Assembly (NCBI GenBank): GCA_016792585.1
Contig: JAEULB010000092.1
Span: forward strand, 26,204-90,203
Length of the DNA stretch: 64,000 nt
Reading direction: 5' to 3'
DNA from: Rhodospirillaceae bacterium
Lineage (GTDB): Bacteria; Pseudomonadota; Alphaproteobacteria; SHVZ01
Part shown: positions 24,600-33,651 of the stretch, in pieces
Position numbering within the stretch: position 1 is the stretch's first letter
Layout of the letters: each line of letters starts with the position of its first letter
Made by a program: the position numbers and the translations under genes
Notes under the pieces: generated by a model
What the model was told of the DNA's origin: nothing
Databases searched by the model: none
What the model saw: the letters and a program-made list of their open reading frames with translations, nothing else

Positions 24600-25073
24600 T
24601 TACAGAAGCTCGAAGGTGCCTTCGACCTCGACGGCGACGCCCAGGGGCAGCGCGTTGGTTCCGACAGCGACGCGCGCATGGCGGCCGAGATCGCCGAATA
24701 CCTGCACCATCAGGTCGGACGCACCGTTGATCACCTTCGGCTGATCCTTGAAGCCGGTCGTGCACTGGACGAAGCCCACGAGCTTCAGAACCCGGCCGAC
24801 CTTGTCGAGGTTGCCGCCGCAGGCGGCCTTGGCCTGGGCGATCAGGTTCAGCGCGCAGATCCGGGCCGCCAGGACCCCCTGCTCGAGCGAGAGATCCTGG
24901 CCGACGGTGCCAACACAGTCCTTCTTGAGCTCGCCGTTCCAGAACGGAACCTGCCCGGCGACGAACAGCAGCCGCCCCGAGATCGTGTAGGGAACGTAGT
25001 TCGCCGCGGGCGCCGCCGCCTTCGGCAGCTCGATCTTCAGTTCCTTCAGCCTCTCCTCGATGCGCCCGGACAT
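24600..25073 (-). CDS. RidA-family protein (YjgF/UK114)
   Basis: The 157-residue protein has the RidA core: TISGRLLFVAGQVPF, ALNLIAQAKAACGGNLDKV and VGFVQCTTGFKDQPKVI. The catalytic Arg of imine-hydrolysing RidA proteins, normally in a C-x-R-V context, appears here as a shifted HARVAVGTNALPLG. That places it with the longer YjgH/YoaB-like subgroup rather than true RidA, so the deaminase role is uncertain. It heads a two-gene unit with the FemAB-like gene and is divergent from the HerA-like gene. Confidence 0.88.
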   Translation of the reverse strand: MSGRIEERLKELKIELPKAAAPAANYVPYTISGRLLFVAGQVPFWNGELKKDCVGTVGQDLSLEQGVLAARICALNLIAQAKAACGGNLDKVGRVLKLVGFVQCTTGFKDQPKVINGASDLMVQVFGDLGRHARVAVGTNALPLGVAVEVEGTFELL

Positions 25074-25148
25074 ACGCGATGCTCCTCTTGAAACGGGGGA
25101 GCGCGCACGATATCCGCTTTGGGATGGCGGGGAAATGAGGTGGCGTCG

Positions 25149-26696
25149 ATGGCGGAACCCATTCTGATCGGCAAGGCGAAGGACCCGGTGCATCTGCTGC
25201 CGGCGATGGCCAATCGCCACGGCCTGATCGCCGGGGCAACCGGCACCGGCAAGACCGCGACCCTGCAGGGCCTGGCCGAGGGCCTGTCGGCAGCCGGCGT
25301 GCCGGTCTTCGTCGCCGATGTGAAGGGCGACCTCGCCGGCATGAGCCAGCCCGGCCGCGGCGACGCGAAATTCGTCGAGCGCGCGAAGACGACCGGCCCC
25401 GCCGGCTACCGGCCCCAGGCCTATCCGGTGCTGTTCTGGGATCTGCTCGGCCAGCAGGGGCATCCGCTGCGCGCCACGATCTCGGAGCTGGGCCCGCTGC
25501 TGCTGGCGCGCCTCCTCGGGTTGAACGAGGTGCAGGAGGGCGTGCTTGCGCTCGCCTTCAAGCTCGCCGACGACGACGGGCTCCTGCTGCTCGACCTCAA
25601 GGATCTCCGCGCGCTGCTCCAGCACGTCGCCGAGAACGCGGAGGAGCTCCGCGCCAGCTACGGCATGGTCTCATCGCAATCGGTCGGTGCGATCCAGCGG
25701 GCGCTGCTGCAGGTCGAGGAGCAGGGCGGCGACCTGTTCTTCGGCGAGCCGGCGCTCGACCTCAACGACCTTCTGATGTGCGACGCGCAGGGACGCGGCG
25801 CGATCAACGTGCTGGCCTCCGACCAGCTGATCCAGCGGCCCCGCCTCTACGCGACCTTCCTGCTCTGGCTGCTCTCCGAGCTGTTCGAGGCGCTGCCCGA
25901 GGCCGGCGACCTCGACAAGCCGAAGCTCGTCTTCTTCTTCGACGAGGCGCATCTCCTGTTCAAGGACGCGCCGCCGGCGCTGGTCGAGAAGGTCGAGCAG
26001 GTGGTGCGGCTGATCCGCTCCAAGGGCGTCGGCATCTTCTTCGTGACCCAAAGCCCGCTCGACCTGCCGGAGAGCGTGCTGGGCCAGCTCGGCAACCGTG
26101 TCCAGCACGCGCTCCGCGCCTTCACGCCGCGAGACCAAAAAGCGGTGCGTGCCGTCGCCGAGACCTTCCGCGCCAGCCCCGGCCTCGATACCGAAAAGAC
26201 CATCGGTGAGCTCGCGATCGGCGAGGCGCTGGTCTCGCTGCTGGATGCGCGGGGCACGCCGATGCCGGTCGCGCGCACGATGATCCGGCCGCCGGCCTCG
26301 CGCCTCGGCGCCATCACGATCGACGAGCGGCGCGCTACCCTGGGCATGAGCCCGATCGGCACCCGCTACGACCAGGCGGTCGACCGCGAGTCGGCATTCG
26401 AACAGCTCTCCAGATCGTCCGAGCCGGCGCCGTCGAGCAACCCGTGGGGCAAGTCGCCGGCACCGTCGGGGAGTTCGAATCCCTGGGGGGCGCCGCGCGA
26501 GGCACCGGCCCCTGCGCCGACGCCGACACGGATCCCCACGGGCCGCCTGCCGCGTCAGGCGCCGGCCGGCCGGCAGCGCCAGACCGTCACCGAAACCGCC
26601 ATCAAGAGCGTCGTACGCTCGGTCAGCTCCTCGATCGGCTCGGCCATCGGCCGGCAGATCGTGCGTGGCGTGCTCGGATCGATCCTCAAGGGCTGA
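25149..26696 (+). CDS. HerA-like ATPase, DUF853 family
   Basis: The 515-residue protein has Walker A GATGTGKT near residue 34 and Walker [11 protein letters not shown] near residue 258, followed by [20 protein letters not shown] with the sensor and arginine-finger regions of HerA/FtsK-type motors. DUF853 proteins are single-domain HerA relatives; their substrate is not established and they are not coupled to NurA here. The C-terminal 100 residues are Pro/Ser rich and end in a basic helix. The start ATG at 25149 has GAGG upstream. It leads a tight three-gene unit with the hydrolase and GH3 genes. Confidence 0.9.
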   Translation: MAEPILIGKAKDPVHLLPAMANRHGLIAGATGTGKTATLQGLAEGLSAAGVPVFVADVKGDLAGMSQPGRGDAKFVERAKTTGPAGYRPQAYPVLFWDLLGQQGHPLRATISELGPLLLARLLGLNEVQEGVLALAFKLADDDGLLLLDLKDLRALLQHVAENAEELRASYGMVSSQSVGAIQRALLQVEEQGGDLFFGEPALDLNDLLMCDAQGRGAINVLASDQLIQRPRLYATFLLWLLSELFEALPEAGDLDKPKLVFFFDEAHLLFKDAPPALVEKVEQVVRLIRSKGVGIFFVTQSPLDLPESVLGQLGNRVQHALRAFTPRDQKAVRAVAETFRASPGLDTEKTIGELAIGEALVSLLDARGTPMPVARTMIRPPASRLGAITIDERRATLGMSPIGTRYDQAVDRESAFEQLSRSSEPAPSSNPWGKSPAPSGSSNPWGAPREAPAPAPTPTRIPTGRLPRQAPAGRQRQTVTETAIKSVVRSVSSSIGSAIGRQIVRGVLGSILKG

Positions 26697-26702
26697 CGGC
26701 AA

Positions 26703-27719
26703 GTGCGTTTTCTGCTGGTCCTGGCGATCCTCGCGCTCTCGGCCGCCTCGGCCAGGGCCGGGTGGCAGGTCCGCGATCCCTGGCCGGCCGACACCTCGAG
26801 CGTTCGCGCACTGGACGTCACCTTCCCGTCATCGAGCCCCTTCAGCCCGGCCGATCTCGGCAATGCCGAGCCCACCACCGCGCAAGCGCGCCTCTATCTT
26901 CCGGCCGATGCCAAGGGTGCCGCGCCGCGCTCGGTGCCGGCGGTGATCATGCTGCACGGCTCAGGCGGCGTGCTTTACGCACGCGAGCTGACCTATGGCC
27001 CGCAGCTGGCTTCGATGGGGATCGCGGCGCTGGTCATCGACAGCTTCGCCGCGCGCCGCGACCGCGCCACCAGCTTCATAGCGCGCCTGCTCGAGATCAC
27101 CGAATCGATGGTGCTGGCCGACGCCTATGCGGGCCTGGCCTTCCTGACCGAGAGGCCGGAGATCGACCCGAAGCGCGTGGCGCTCGTGGGCTTCTCCTAT
27201 GGCGGCATGTCGACGATGTATGCACTGAACGCCGCGGTCGCCGACAAGCTGTCGCCCTCGGGGCTGCGCTTCGCCGGCCACGTCGCCTTCTACGGCCCCT
27301 GCATCGCGCGCTTCGAGGACCGGCGCACCACCGGCGCGCCGCTGCTGATGCTGTGGGGCGGCGGCGACGAGCTGATCGACGCCGAGCGCTGCAACGCCGC
27401 CGCCGATGACTTCCGTGCCGGCGGCAGCCCGGTCGAGACCGTGGTCTACCCGACCGCCGTGCATCAATGGGACGGCAGCGGCCCGCTCCGTCCGATCGGC
27501 CGGCTGCTGAACCCGTGCCGCTTCGTCGTCGCGCCCGACGGCACCGTCCGCGACGAGCGTACCAGCCTGACCATGACCGGTCCCTTCTTCCGCAAGGTGC
27601 TGCTGTTCCTCTGCGTCGAGAACCGTCCCTACATGATCGGCGCCGACGCCGAGGTGCGCGCCCAGTCGAACCGCGAGCTCGGCAGGTTCCTGACCCGCAT
27701 CTTCTCGCGCAGCAGCTAG
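26703..27719 (+). CDS. Dienelactone-hydrolase-like alpha/beta hydrolase, secreted
   Basis: The 338-residue protein has a signal peptide, VRFLLVLAILALSAASARA, and an alpha/beta hydrolase core. The oxyanion region is MLHGSGGV, the nucleophile elbow is GFSYGG with Ser instead of the Cys of true dienelactone hydrolases, the acid is in LWGGGDELID, and the base is in YPTAVHQWDG. A periplasmic esterase or amidase role is inferred. The GTG start lies 6 bp after the HerA-like gene, and GH3 follows after 3 bp. Confidence 0.85.
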   Translation: MRFLLVLAILALSAASARAGWQVRDPWPADTSSVRALDVTFPSSSPFSPADLGNAEPTTAQARLYLPADAKGAAPRSVPAVIMLHGSGGVLYARELTYGPQLASMGIAALVIDSFAARRDRATSFIARLLEITESMVLADAYAGLAFLTERPEIDPKRVALVGFSYGGMSTMYALNAAVADKLSPSGLRFAGHVAFYGPCIARFEDRRTTGAPLLMLWGGGDELIDAERCNAAADDFRAGGSPVETVVYPTAVHQWDGSGPLRPIGRLLNPCRFVVAPDGTVRDERTSLTMTGPFFRKVLLFLCVENRPYMIGADAEVRAQSNRELGRFLTRIFSRSS

Positions 27720-27722
27720 CCG

Positions 27723-29234
27723 ATGCGGGACGCGACGCCGCTCGTTCGCCTCTACGGATGGAATCGTCGGCGGCGGCTCGTGAAGCAAGACGCCGCGGCA
27801 ACTCAAGAGCGGCAGCTTCACCGATTGTCGCATCGCGCTCGCGATACGCGTTTCGGCCGCGCCCATGACTTCCGGTCGATCGACTCCGTCGCCGCCTACC
27901 AGTCGGCGGTGCCGCTCCGGCGCTACGAGGATCTCTGGCGCGAGTGGTTCAGGCCGGTGTTCCCGGCGATCGACAACGTGACCTGGCCCGGGTCGATCGG
28001 CCATCTCGCGGTCAGCTCCGGCACCTCCTCGGGCACGACCAAGTGGATCCCGGTGACCTCCGAGATGATGCGCTCCAACACCAGGGCCGCGCTCGACGGG
28101 CTCACCTGGCATCTCGCGGCCAATCCCCAGAGCCGGATCTTCGGCGGGCCGAGCCTCGTGCTCGGCGGCTCGACCGGCCTGGTCGAGCGCGCACCCGGCG
28201 TGCGCTCGGGCGATCTCAGCGGCATTGCCGCGAGCCAGGTGCCGTTCTGGGCGCAGAGCCGCTACTTCCCGCCGCCGGACCTGGCGCTGCTCGAGAACTG
28301 GGACGAGAAGCTCGATCGCATCGCCCGCGCCGCGCCTAACGACATCCGCTCGATCGGCGGCACGCCGAGCTGGCTTCTGATCCTGTTCGACCGCCTGGCG
28401 CAGCTCCACCCCGACCGGCCGCGGCGCCTCGCCTCGTACTTCCCGAAGCTCGAGATGATCGTGCATGGCGGCGTCGGCTTCGCCCCCTATCGCAGCGCCT
28501 TCGAGCGCTGGCTCGACGGCAGCCGCGCCGAGACCCGCGAGGTCTATGCGGCGAGCGAAGGCTTCATCGCCGTCGCCGATCGCGGGCCCGGCGAGGGCAT
28601 GCGGCTCATCCTCGACAACGGCCTCTTCTTCGAGTTCGTGCCGGTCGAGGAGCTGGGATCGGCGAGTCCGATACGTCACTGGATCGGCAATGCCGAGACC
28701 GGCGTCGACTACGCGATCGTGCTCACGACCAATGCCGGGCTGTTCGGCTACGTCATCGGCGACACGGTGCGCCTGGTCGACCGCGACCCGCCGCGGCTGC
28801 TGGTCACCGGACGCACCAGCTACTCGCTCTCCGCCTTCGGCGAGCACCTGATCGGCGAGGAGCTGGAGGGCGGCGTCGCCGCGGCGGCGCAGGCCATCGG
28901 CGCCATAGTCGCCGATTTCAGCGTCGGCGCGCTCTATCCCGACGACCGCCACCCGCTCGGTCGGCATCTGTTCATCGTCGAGCTCGATCCGCCGCCATCG
29001 CCGGAAGCGCTGGCGCGTTTCGCGCGCACGCTCGACGCGGACCTCGCGGCGCGCAACGAGGACTACGCCGCGCATCGCGCCGGCGGTCACGGCATGGATG
29101 CGCCTGAGGTCGCCGCGGTCCCCCGCGGCTTCTTCGCCGACTGGATGCGCGAGCGCGGCAAGCTCGGCGGCCAGAACAAGGTGCCGCGCGTCGTCTCCGG
29201 CGAGCTTCTCGACGATCTCCGCCGGCGGCTCTAG
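27723..29234 (+). CDS. GH3-family acyl-acid amido synthetase
   Basis: The 503-residue protein belongs to the GH3 branch of adenylate-forming enzymes, best known in plants for joining auxin or jasmonate to amino acids. The phosphate-binding loop is SSGTSSGTTKWIPVT near residue 98; VYAASEGFIAVADRG marks the nucleotide site, and LFGYVIGDTVRLVD with TGRTSYSLSAFGEH forms the hinge before the C-terminal lid. It should activate a carboxylate with ATP and condense it with an amine. The substrate is unknown in bacteria. It is the last gene of the HerA-hydrolase-GH3 unit, and its TAG stop shares CTAG with the convergent dipeptidase-like gene. Confidence 0.9.
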   Translation: MRDATPLVRLYGWNRRRRLVKQDAAATQERQLHRLSHRARDTRFGRAHDFRSIDSVAAYQSAVPLRRYEDLWREWFRPVFPAIDNVTWPGSIGHLAVSSGTSSGTTKWIPVTSEMMRSNTRAALDGLTWHLAANPQSRIFGGPSLVLGGSTGLVERAPGVRSGDLSGIAASQVPFWAQSRYFPPPDLALLENWDEKLDRIARAAPNDIRSIGGTPSWLLILFDRLAQLHPDRPRRLASYFPKLEMIVHGGVGFAPYRSAFERWLDGSRAETREVYAASEGFIAVADRGPGEGMRLILDNGLFFEFVPVEELGSASPIRHWIGNAETGVDYAIVLTTNAGLFGYVIGDTVRLVDRDPPRLLVTGRTSYSLSAFGEHLIGEELEGGVAAAAQAIGAIVADFSVGALYPDDRHPLGRHLFIVELDPPPSPEALARFARTLDADLAARNEDYAAHRAGGHGMDAPEVAAVPRGFFADWMRERGKLGGQNKVPRVVSGELLDDLRRRL

Positions 29235-30211
29235 CGCCAGAAGGTGCGGGCGAGCCGGAGATAGTTGCCGCCGAGGAACTTCCTCACATCCTCGTCGCCA
29301 TAGCCGCGCTCCAGCATGAGCGCCACCAGGTCGACGAGCTGCGCCGGTTGCGCGTAGCGGAAGCCAGGCCAGTTCGGATCCCTCGCCTGCGGCCATTCGT
29401 CGGCACGGGACCGGGCGAAATTGGTCACCGCCTCGGCGTCGAAGACGAGGTCGAGGCCGAGCCCCACATGGTCGATGCCGACGAGCCGGACGACGTGGTC
29501 GACATGCCGGAACAGCGCCTCCGTCGAGGCGTTCAGGTCGCCGAGATAGTCGCTCGATCCCGAGATCCCGACGAGCCCGCCGGTCGCGGCGCAGGCTTTG
29601 ATCTGCAGGTCCGTCAGATTGCGGTAGTGCGGCTGCACCGACGCCGCGTTCGAATGCGTGAACAGCACCGGCCGCGTCGCCGCTTCCATCGCCTCCAGGC
29701 TGGTGCGCAGGCCGACATGGCTCAGGTCCAGCATCATGCCGACCCGCTCCATCTCGGCGATCAGGCTGCGGCCCCACTTGGTGAGGCCGCCATCGGACGC
29801 CTCGGCGCAGCCGCCCCCGGCCGAGTTCGAGACGTTGAAGGCGAGCAGCGTGTGGCGGACGCCGAGACGGAAGAACGGCTCGATCACGCTCAAGTCGCGC
29901 TCGAAGCAGTTGGTGCCTTCGAAGTGCAGCGTGACCGCGAGCTTGCCGGCGGCCTTGGCGGCAAGCACGTCGTCGGCCTTCTCGACCAGAACCAGGGATG
30001 GATCGGAGAGGATGCGCTTGTGCGCGGCGGCGACACGGGCGAAGGCCTGGCCCAGGTTCTGGTCGTCGCCGGCGATGGTCAGAGAGATCAGGTTCCATCC
30101 GGCCGCGGCCAAGACCGGAAGCTTGTCCCAGTCGTTGCCGGCCCAGGGCTCGAGCGGCCAGACATTGTCCCAGACGAGTGCGTCCTTCGCGAGACCCGCG
30201 GCGCGATCCAT
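29231..30211 (-). CDS. Membrane-dipeptidase-family protein with altered metal site
   Basis: The 326-residue protein keeps most of the renal-dipeptidase fold motifs: HFEGTN for the bridging Glu, MMLDLSHVG for one metal His, and LFTHSNAASVQPHYRN for the other. The N-terminal HxD pair, usually in a DGHND context, reads WDNVWPLEPW here, so two of the expected zinc ligands are missing. It may have a different metal site or substrate. The start ATG at 30211 is preferred over one ten codons upstream. It is convergent with GH3 and divergent from the dehydrogenase gene. Confidence 0.85.
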   Translation of the reverse strand: MDRAAGLAKDALVWDNVWPLEPWAGNDWDKLPVLAAAGWNLISLTIAGDDQNLGQAFARVAAAHKRILSDPSLVLVEKADDVLAAKAAGKLAVTLHFEGTNCFERDLSVIEPFFRLGVRHTLLAFNVSNSAGGGCAEASDGGLTKWGRSLIAEMERVGMMLDLSHVGLRTSLEAMEAATRPVLFTHSNAASVQPHYRNLTDLQIKACAATGGLVGISGSSDYLGDLNASTEALFRHVDHVVRLVGIDHVGLGLDLVFDAEAVTNFARSRADEWPQARDPNWPGFRYAQPAQLVDLVALMLERGYGDEDVRKFLGGNYLRLARTFWR

Positions 30212-30276
30212 TTTCTTTGCCCCTCGGTCGAATGGCGGCACACTCGCACCGAAGTCAGAGCGAGGTCACGCCTACC

Positions 30277-31164
30277 ATGGTCTTCCCGAAATTCGATCCG
30301 ACGCGGCCGATCGCGATCGTCGGCTGCGGCGTCATGGGCGCCAAGGTCGCCTGGGCCTGCGCGCGCATCGGCATCAAGACCCGCGCCTTCGACACCTCAG
30401 GCCCGGTGCTGGAGGTGGCGCTCGGAACCGTTCACGGCTGGAGCGAGGGCGAGGAGCGCCGGCTCCTGACCGAGAGCCTGTCGTTCACGACCGATCTCGA
30501 TCTTGCGCTCGACGGCGCGCAGCTCGCCTTCGAGAACGTGCCGGAGGATCTCGCGCTCAAGCAGCGGGTCCATGCCGATATCGGACAGCGCCTCGGCGCC
30601 GATGCCTATATGGGCTCCAACACCTCGTCGCTGCTGTGCACGCCGCTCGCCGACGCGTCCGGACGGCCGGAGCGCTTCTTCAACATGAACTTCACCGATC
30701 CGCGCTCCCAGGGGCTGGTCGAGATCATGGGCGGATCGAAGACCGCGCCCGAGACCATCGCCTTCGCACTCGACTGGGCGAAGGCGATCGACATGATCCC
30801 GATCCTCACCCGCGCCGAGCAGATGGGCTATTCCTTCAATCGCCTCTGGCGGGCGATCAAGAAGGAGGTGCTGCAGCAATGGGGGCGCGGCGCCGGCCTG
30901 CCCGAGGACATCGACCGCGCCTGGATGCTCACCTTCGGTATGCCGTACGGCCCATTCGGGCTGATGGACCAGGTGGGCCTGGCGACCATCCTCAAGATCG
31001 AGGAGCGCTACTTCGCGGCGTCGGGCGACGAGAGCGACCGGCCGCCGAAGAAACTCTACGAGATGGTTGCGCGTGGCGAACTCGGCGTCGCCACGAACAG
31101 GGGCTTCTATACCTATCCTGACCCGGCCTATGAGCGGCCGGAGTGGCTGAAAGGCGGGAGCTGA
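30277..31164 (+). CDS. 3-hydroxyacyl-CoA dehydrogenase-family protein
   Basis: The 295-residue protein has an N-terminal Rossmann fold, IAIVGCGVMGAKVAWACA, followed by the family FENVPEDLALKQRVHADI and SNTSSLLCTPLADA catalytic stretch, and a C-terminal helical domain with NRLWRAIKKEV. It resembles 3-hydroxybutyryl-CoA and L-gulonate-type dehydrogenases, which oxidise a 3-hydroxy group with NAD. The catalytic His usually found in the SH motif is replaced in FNMNFTDP, so the substrate class is uncertain. Confidence 0.87.
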   Translation: MVFPKFDPTRPIAIVGCGVMGAKVAWACARIGIKTRAFDTSGPVLEVALGTVHGWSEGEERRLLTESLSFTTDLDLALDGAQLAFENVPEDLALKQRVHADIGQRLGADAYMGSNTSSLLCTPLADASGRPERFFNMNFTDPRSQGLVEIMGGSKTAPETIAFALDWAKAIDMIPILTRAEQMGYSFNRLWRAIKKEVLQQWGRGAGLPEDIDRAWMLTFGMPYGPFGLMDQVGLATILKIEERYFAASGDESDRPPKKLYEMVARGELGVATNRGFYTYPDPAYERPEWLKGGS

Positions 31165-31189
31165 TTCGCTCCCGCCTCAGCGGTCCCGC

Positions 31190-31312
31190 CTACTTCTTCC
31201 CGGCGGGCTTGCCCTTCGAGGCCGGGAATGTCGGCGTAGCGGCTGCGGCCTTGACCTTGTTCTGCTTCGGCTTCTTCGCTTCGCGATTGCTGCGCTGCTG
31301 ACCTTTGGCCAT
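31190..31312 (-). CDS. Small basic conserved protein, 40 residues
   Basis: A 41-codon frame reads MAKGQQRSNREAKKPKQN at its N-terminus and ends in SKGKPAGKK, with a GGAGA Shine-Dalgarno 8 nt before the ATG. I recall proteins beginning MAKGQxRxNREAKKPK as widespread small proteins of Alphaproteobacteria with no known role; no search was run. It is strongly basic, with Lys, Arg and Ala dominating, and probably disordered. It sits between the dehydrogenase gene and the YkgJ-type gene. Confidence 0.7.
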   Translation of the reverse strand: MAKGQQRSNREAKKPKQNKVKAAAATPTFPASKGKPAGKK

Positions 31313-31400
31313 GTCGATCTCTCCCCGGTGAGCCCCGCAAGCGTGCGAGGCGGTTGCTTCCCTCAGGGGTTATAGGCGCTTGCCGCAGCGGAGTCCGATT

Positions 31401-31712
31401 TTACCCGAGGCCGAAATGCGCGCGCGCCATGGTGCAGGCATCGTCGCCCGGCTCGCAGGCCCTGCACACCTCCGGCCTGGCCTCATAGATGCTGCACGAG
31501 GTAGCGACGCCGACCTCGCCGGCCAACGCCAAGCAGCGGTCGCCCTCGCAGCGCATCCGACCGGCTGCGTCGTCGAGCAGCCTGGGCGGAATGCGCGCGA
31601 TGGCCTCGTCGTCCTCGAGGGTCAGCCGCGGCCACTCGCGCGAATAGGCGCAACAGGCGCCGCAGATCCGGCAATCCGGAACCGCGGGATCGCCTGTCGC
31701 CGCGGCGGCCAC
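31401..31712 (-). CDS. YkgJ-family cysteine-cluster protein
   Basis: The 103-residue protein has Cys motifs CRICGACC, CEGDRC, SCSIYEARPEVCRACEPG and a final DDAC. This is the Fe/Zn-chelating cluster of the YkgJ family, whose function is unknown. The start is a GTG at 31712 that overlaps the last base of the upstream TAG stop (TAGTG), so it is coupled to the DUF6481 gene. A longer frame merely reads through that gene. Confidence 0.85.
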   Translation of the reverse strand: MAAAATGDPAVPDCRICGACCAYSREWPRLTLEDDEAIARIPPRLLDDAAGRMRCEGDRCLALAGEVGVATSCSIYEARPEVCRACEPGDDACTMARAHFGLG

Positions 31713-32062
31713 TACTTCTTCTTCTGGGCCTTGGCGGCCTTGCGCGCGGCGTAGCGCGCGTCGCGGGCGGCCTTCTGGCGCGCCTCCTCGGCTTCCTTCT
31801 CGGCCGCTTCCCTGGCCCATCGCGCCTCTTCCTCGGCCTTGGCCTCGGCGGCCTTGCGGGCGGCTTCTGCCTCCTTGGCCGCACGACGCTCGGCCTCACG
31901 CACCTCGCGCGCCGCGTGGATGGCCTCGCGCTCTGCCCGGCGCGCGGCGACTTCAGGATCGTCCGCCTTCGGCTGCGCCTTGAACTTCTCCAAGGCCTTC
32001 TTCCGTGCTTCGTTCGCCGTCTTCAGCCTCTCGCTGAAGGTGTCCTGTCTGTATCCGCTCAT
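31712..32062 (-). CDS. DUF6481 family protein, Ala/Lys/Glu-rich helix
   Basis: The 116-residue protein opens MSGYRQDTFSERLKTAN and then is one long charged helix of Ala, Lys, Glu and Arg with AARDARYAARKAAKAQKKK at the end. DUF6481 proteins are small alphaproteobacterial proteins of unknown role; the helix could be coiled coil. It heads a two-gene unit with the YkgJ gene. The start ATG at 32062 follows a gap of about 190 bp to the divergent aminotransferase gene. Confidence 0.8.
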   Translation of the reverse strand: MSGYRQDTFSERLKTANEARKKALEKFKAQPKADDPEVAARRAEREAIHAAREVREAERRAAKEAEAARKAAEAKAEEEARWAREAAEKEAEEARQKAARDARYAARKAAKAQKKK

Positions 32063-32256
32063 GTTTCCTTGATCTCGTGCGCCACCGCCGACCACCGGTC
32101 GGGCGGGCCTGATTTTGGGGGAATGGTCGGCCGTCTCGGCCGTCGCGGCCACATATAGGGTCGGAATGTTGCCTTGGCCACCCGATAGCACTAGCCTCGG
32201 ACCCGACTTCGCGATATTTCCGATACGAAACTTCCCCGACTTGAATGGAGTGGGCG

Positions 32257-33651
32257 ATGCCCGACCAGGCCCCGGCACAGTGGCTCAGCAATTCCCTGAT
32301 CGTCTCGAAGTACCGGGAAAAGACCCCGGGCTCGGAGAAGCTGGCCCGGCAGGCGGCCGACCTCTTCCCCTCCGGCCTCACCCATGATTCGCGCTATCTC
32401 GAGCCCTATTCGCTCTATGTCGACCGGGCCCAGGGCTCGCACAAGTGGGACGTCGACGGGAACGAGTACATCGACTACTTCGGCGGCCACGGCGCTCTGA
32501 TCCTCGGCCACAATCATCCCGAGGTGACCAAGGCGGTCCAGGAGCAGACGGCGAAGGGCAGCCATTTCGGCGCCAGCCACCCGCTCGAGGTCCGCTGGGC
32601 CGAGCTGATCCGCGAGATGGTGCCGTCGGCCGAGCGCGTGCGCTTCACCTCCTCGGGCACCGAGGCGACGCTGATGGGGCTCCGTCTCGCCCGCGCCTTT
32701 ACCGGCCGCTCGAAGATGCTGCGCTTCAAGATGCATTTCCACGGCTGGCACGACCACATGACCTCGGGCATGGCCAACCACTTCGACGGGTCGCCGACCG
32801 CCGGCGTGATCAAGGGCGTCACCGACTCCGTGGTGCTCGCCGACACCAACGACGAGGCCGGCACCCGGAAGGCGATCGAGGCCAATCCGGACATCGCCGC
32901 CGTGATCATCGAGCCGACCGGCGCCAGCTTCGGGCGCGTGCCGGTGAAGCCCTCCTTCCTGAACTTCCTCCGCAAGATCACCAAGGAGAAGGGCATCGTC
33001 CTGATCTTCGACGAGGTGGTGACCGGTTTCCGCGTCTCGCGCGGCGGCGCCCAGGCCGAGCTCGGCGTGATCCCCGACATGACCTCGCTCGCCAAGATCG
33101 TCGCCGGCGGCCTTCCCGGCGGCGCCATCGTCGGACGCAAGGACATCATGGGGCTGCTCGACTTCGCCGAGACGAAGGCGAAGGGCGTTGAGAAGATCCA
33201 GCATCCCGGCACCTACAACGCCAACCCGATCTCGGCTGCGGCCGGCATCGCGGCGCTGACCATCCTCAAGACCACCGATGCCAACAAGCGCGCCAACGCG
33301 TCCGCCGAGAAGCTGCGCGGCCTGCTCAACGACGCGATCACGGCAGAGAACGTGCCGTGGGCGGCTTACGGCACCTATGCCGCCTTCCACATCTTCACCA
33401 ACCCGAAGCGCCGCGACATCTCGCCCAAGACCTTCGACGCGCTCGCGACGGATCCCGAAGAGCTGAAGGGAGCGTGGTCCGCCAACATCGCGCACAAGGT
33501 CCGGCTCGGCATGTTCGTGAACGGCGTCGACATCAACGCCGGCCCCGGCGGCATCATGTCGGCGGTCCATACCGACGCCGATCTGGAGAAGACCGCCGCC
33601 GCCTTCCGCGCGACCTTGAAGCTGCTGAAGGACGAGGGCGACCTCCGTTGA
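32257..33651 (+). CDS. Class III aminotransferase, glutamate-1-semialdehyde-mutase-like
   Basis: The 464-residue PLP enzyme has SSGTEATLMGLRLARA for the phosphate pocket, FDEVVTGFRVSRGG for the Asp that holds the pyridine nitrogen, and SLAKIVAGGLPGGAIVG with the Schiff-base Lys. These place it near glutamate-1-semialdehyde aminomutase and beta-amino-acid transaminases. It is longer than HemL, which is near 430 residues, and the stop is coupled to an ATC-hydrolase-family gene, so a catabolic role is more likely than haem synthesis. The start ATG at 32257 has GGAG 8 nt upstream. Confidence 0.92.
   Translation: MPDQAPAQWLSNSLIVSKYREKTPGSEKLARQAADLFPSGLTHDSRYLEPYSLYVDRAQGSHKWDVDGNEYIDYFGGHGALILGHNHPEVTKAVQEQTAKGSHFGASHPLEVRWAELIREMVPSAERVRFTSSGTEATLMGLRLARAFTGRSKMLRFKMHFHGWHDHMTSGMANHFDGSPTAGVIKGVTDSVVLADTNDEAGTRKAIEANPDIAAVIIEPTGASFGRVPVKPSFLNFLRKITKEKGIVLIFDEVVTGFRVSRGGAQAELGVIPDMTSLAKIVAGGLPGGAIVGRKDIMGLLDFAETKAKGVEKIQHPGTYNANPISAAAGIAALTILKTTDANKRANASAEKLRGLLNDAITAENVPWAAYGTYAAFHIFTNPKRRDISPKTFDALATDPEELKGAWSANIAHKVRLGMFVNGVDINAGPGGIMSAVHTDADLEKTAAAFRATLKLLKDEGDLR

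Noticed and set aside
26961..30098. A 1045-codon open frame on the minus strand
   Set aside because: It runs antisense through the hydrolase and GH3 genes; its sequence is low-complexity Arg, Gly, Glu and Ala, as produced by GC-rich codons, with no domain. The real minus-strand gene there is the dipeptidase-like gene at its 5' end in another frame.
32257..33651. hemL, glutamate-1-semialdehyde aminomutase
   Set aside because: The protein is longer than HemL and paired with a hydrolase-family gene. Alphaproteobacteria normally make 5-aminolevulinate with HemA of the Shemin route.
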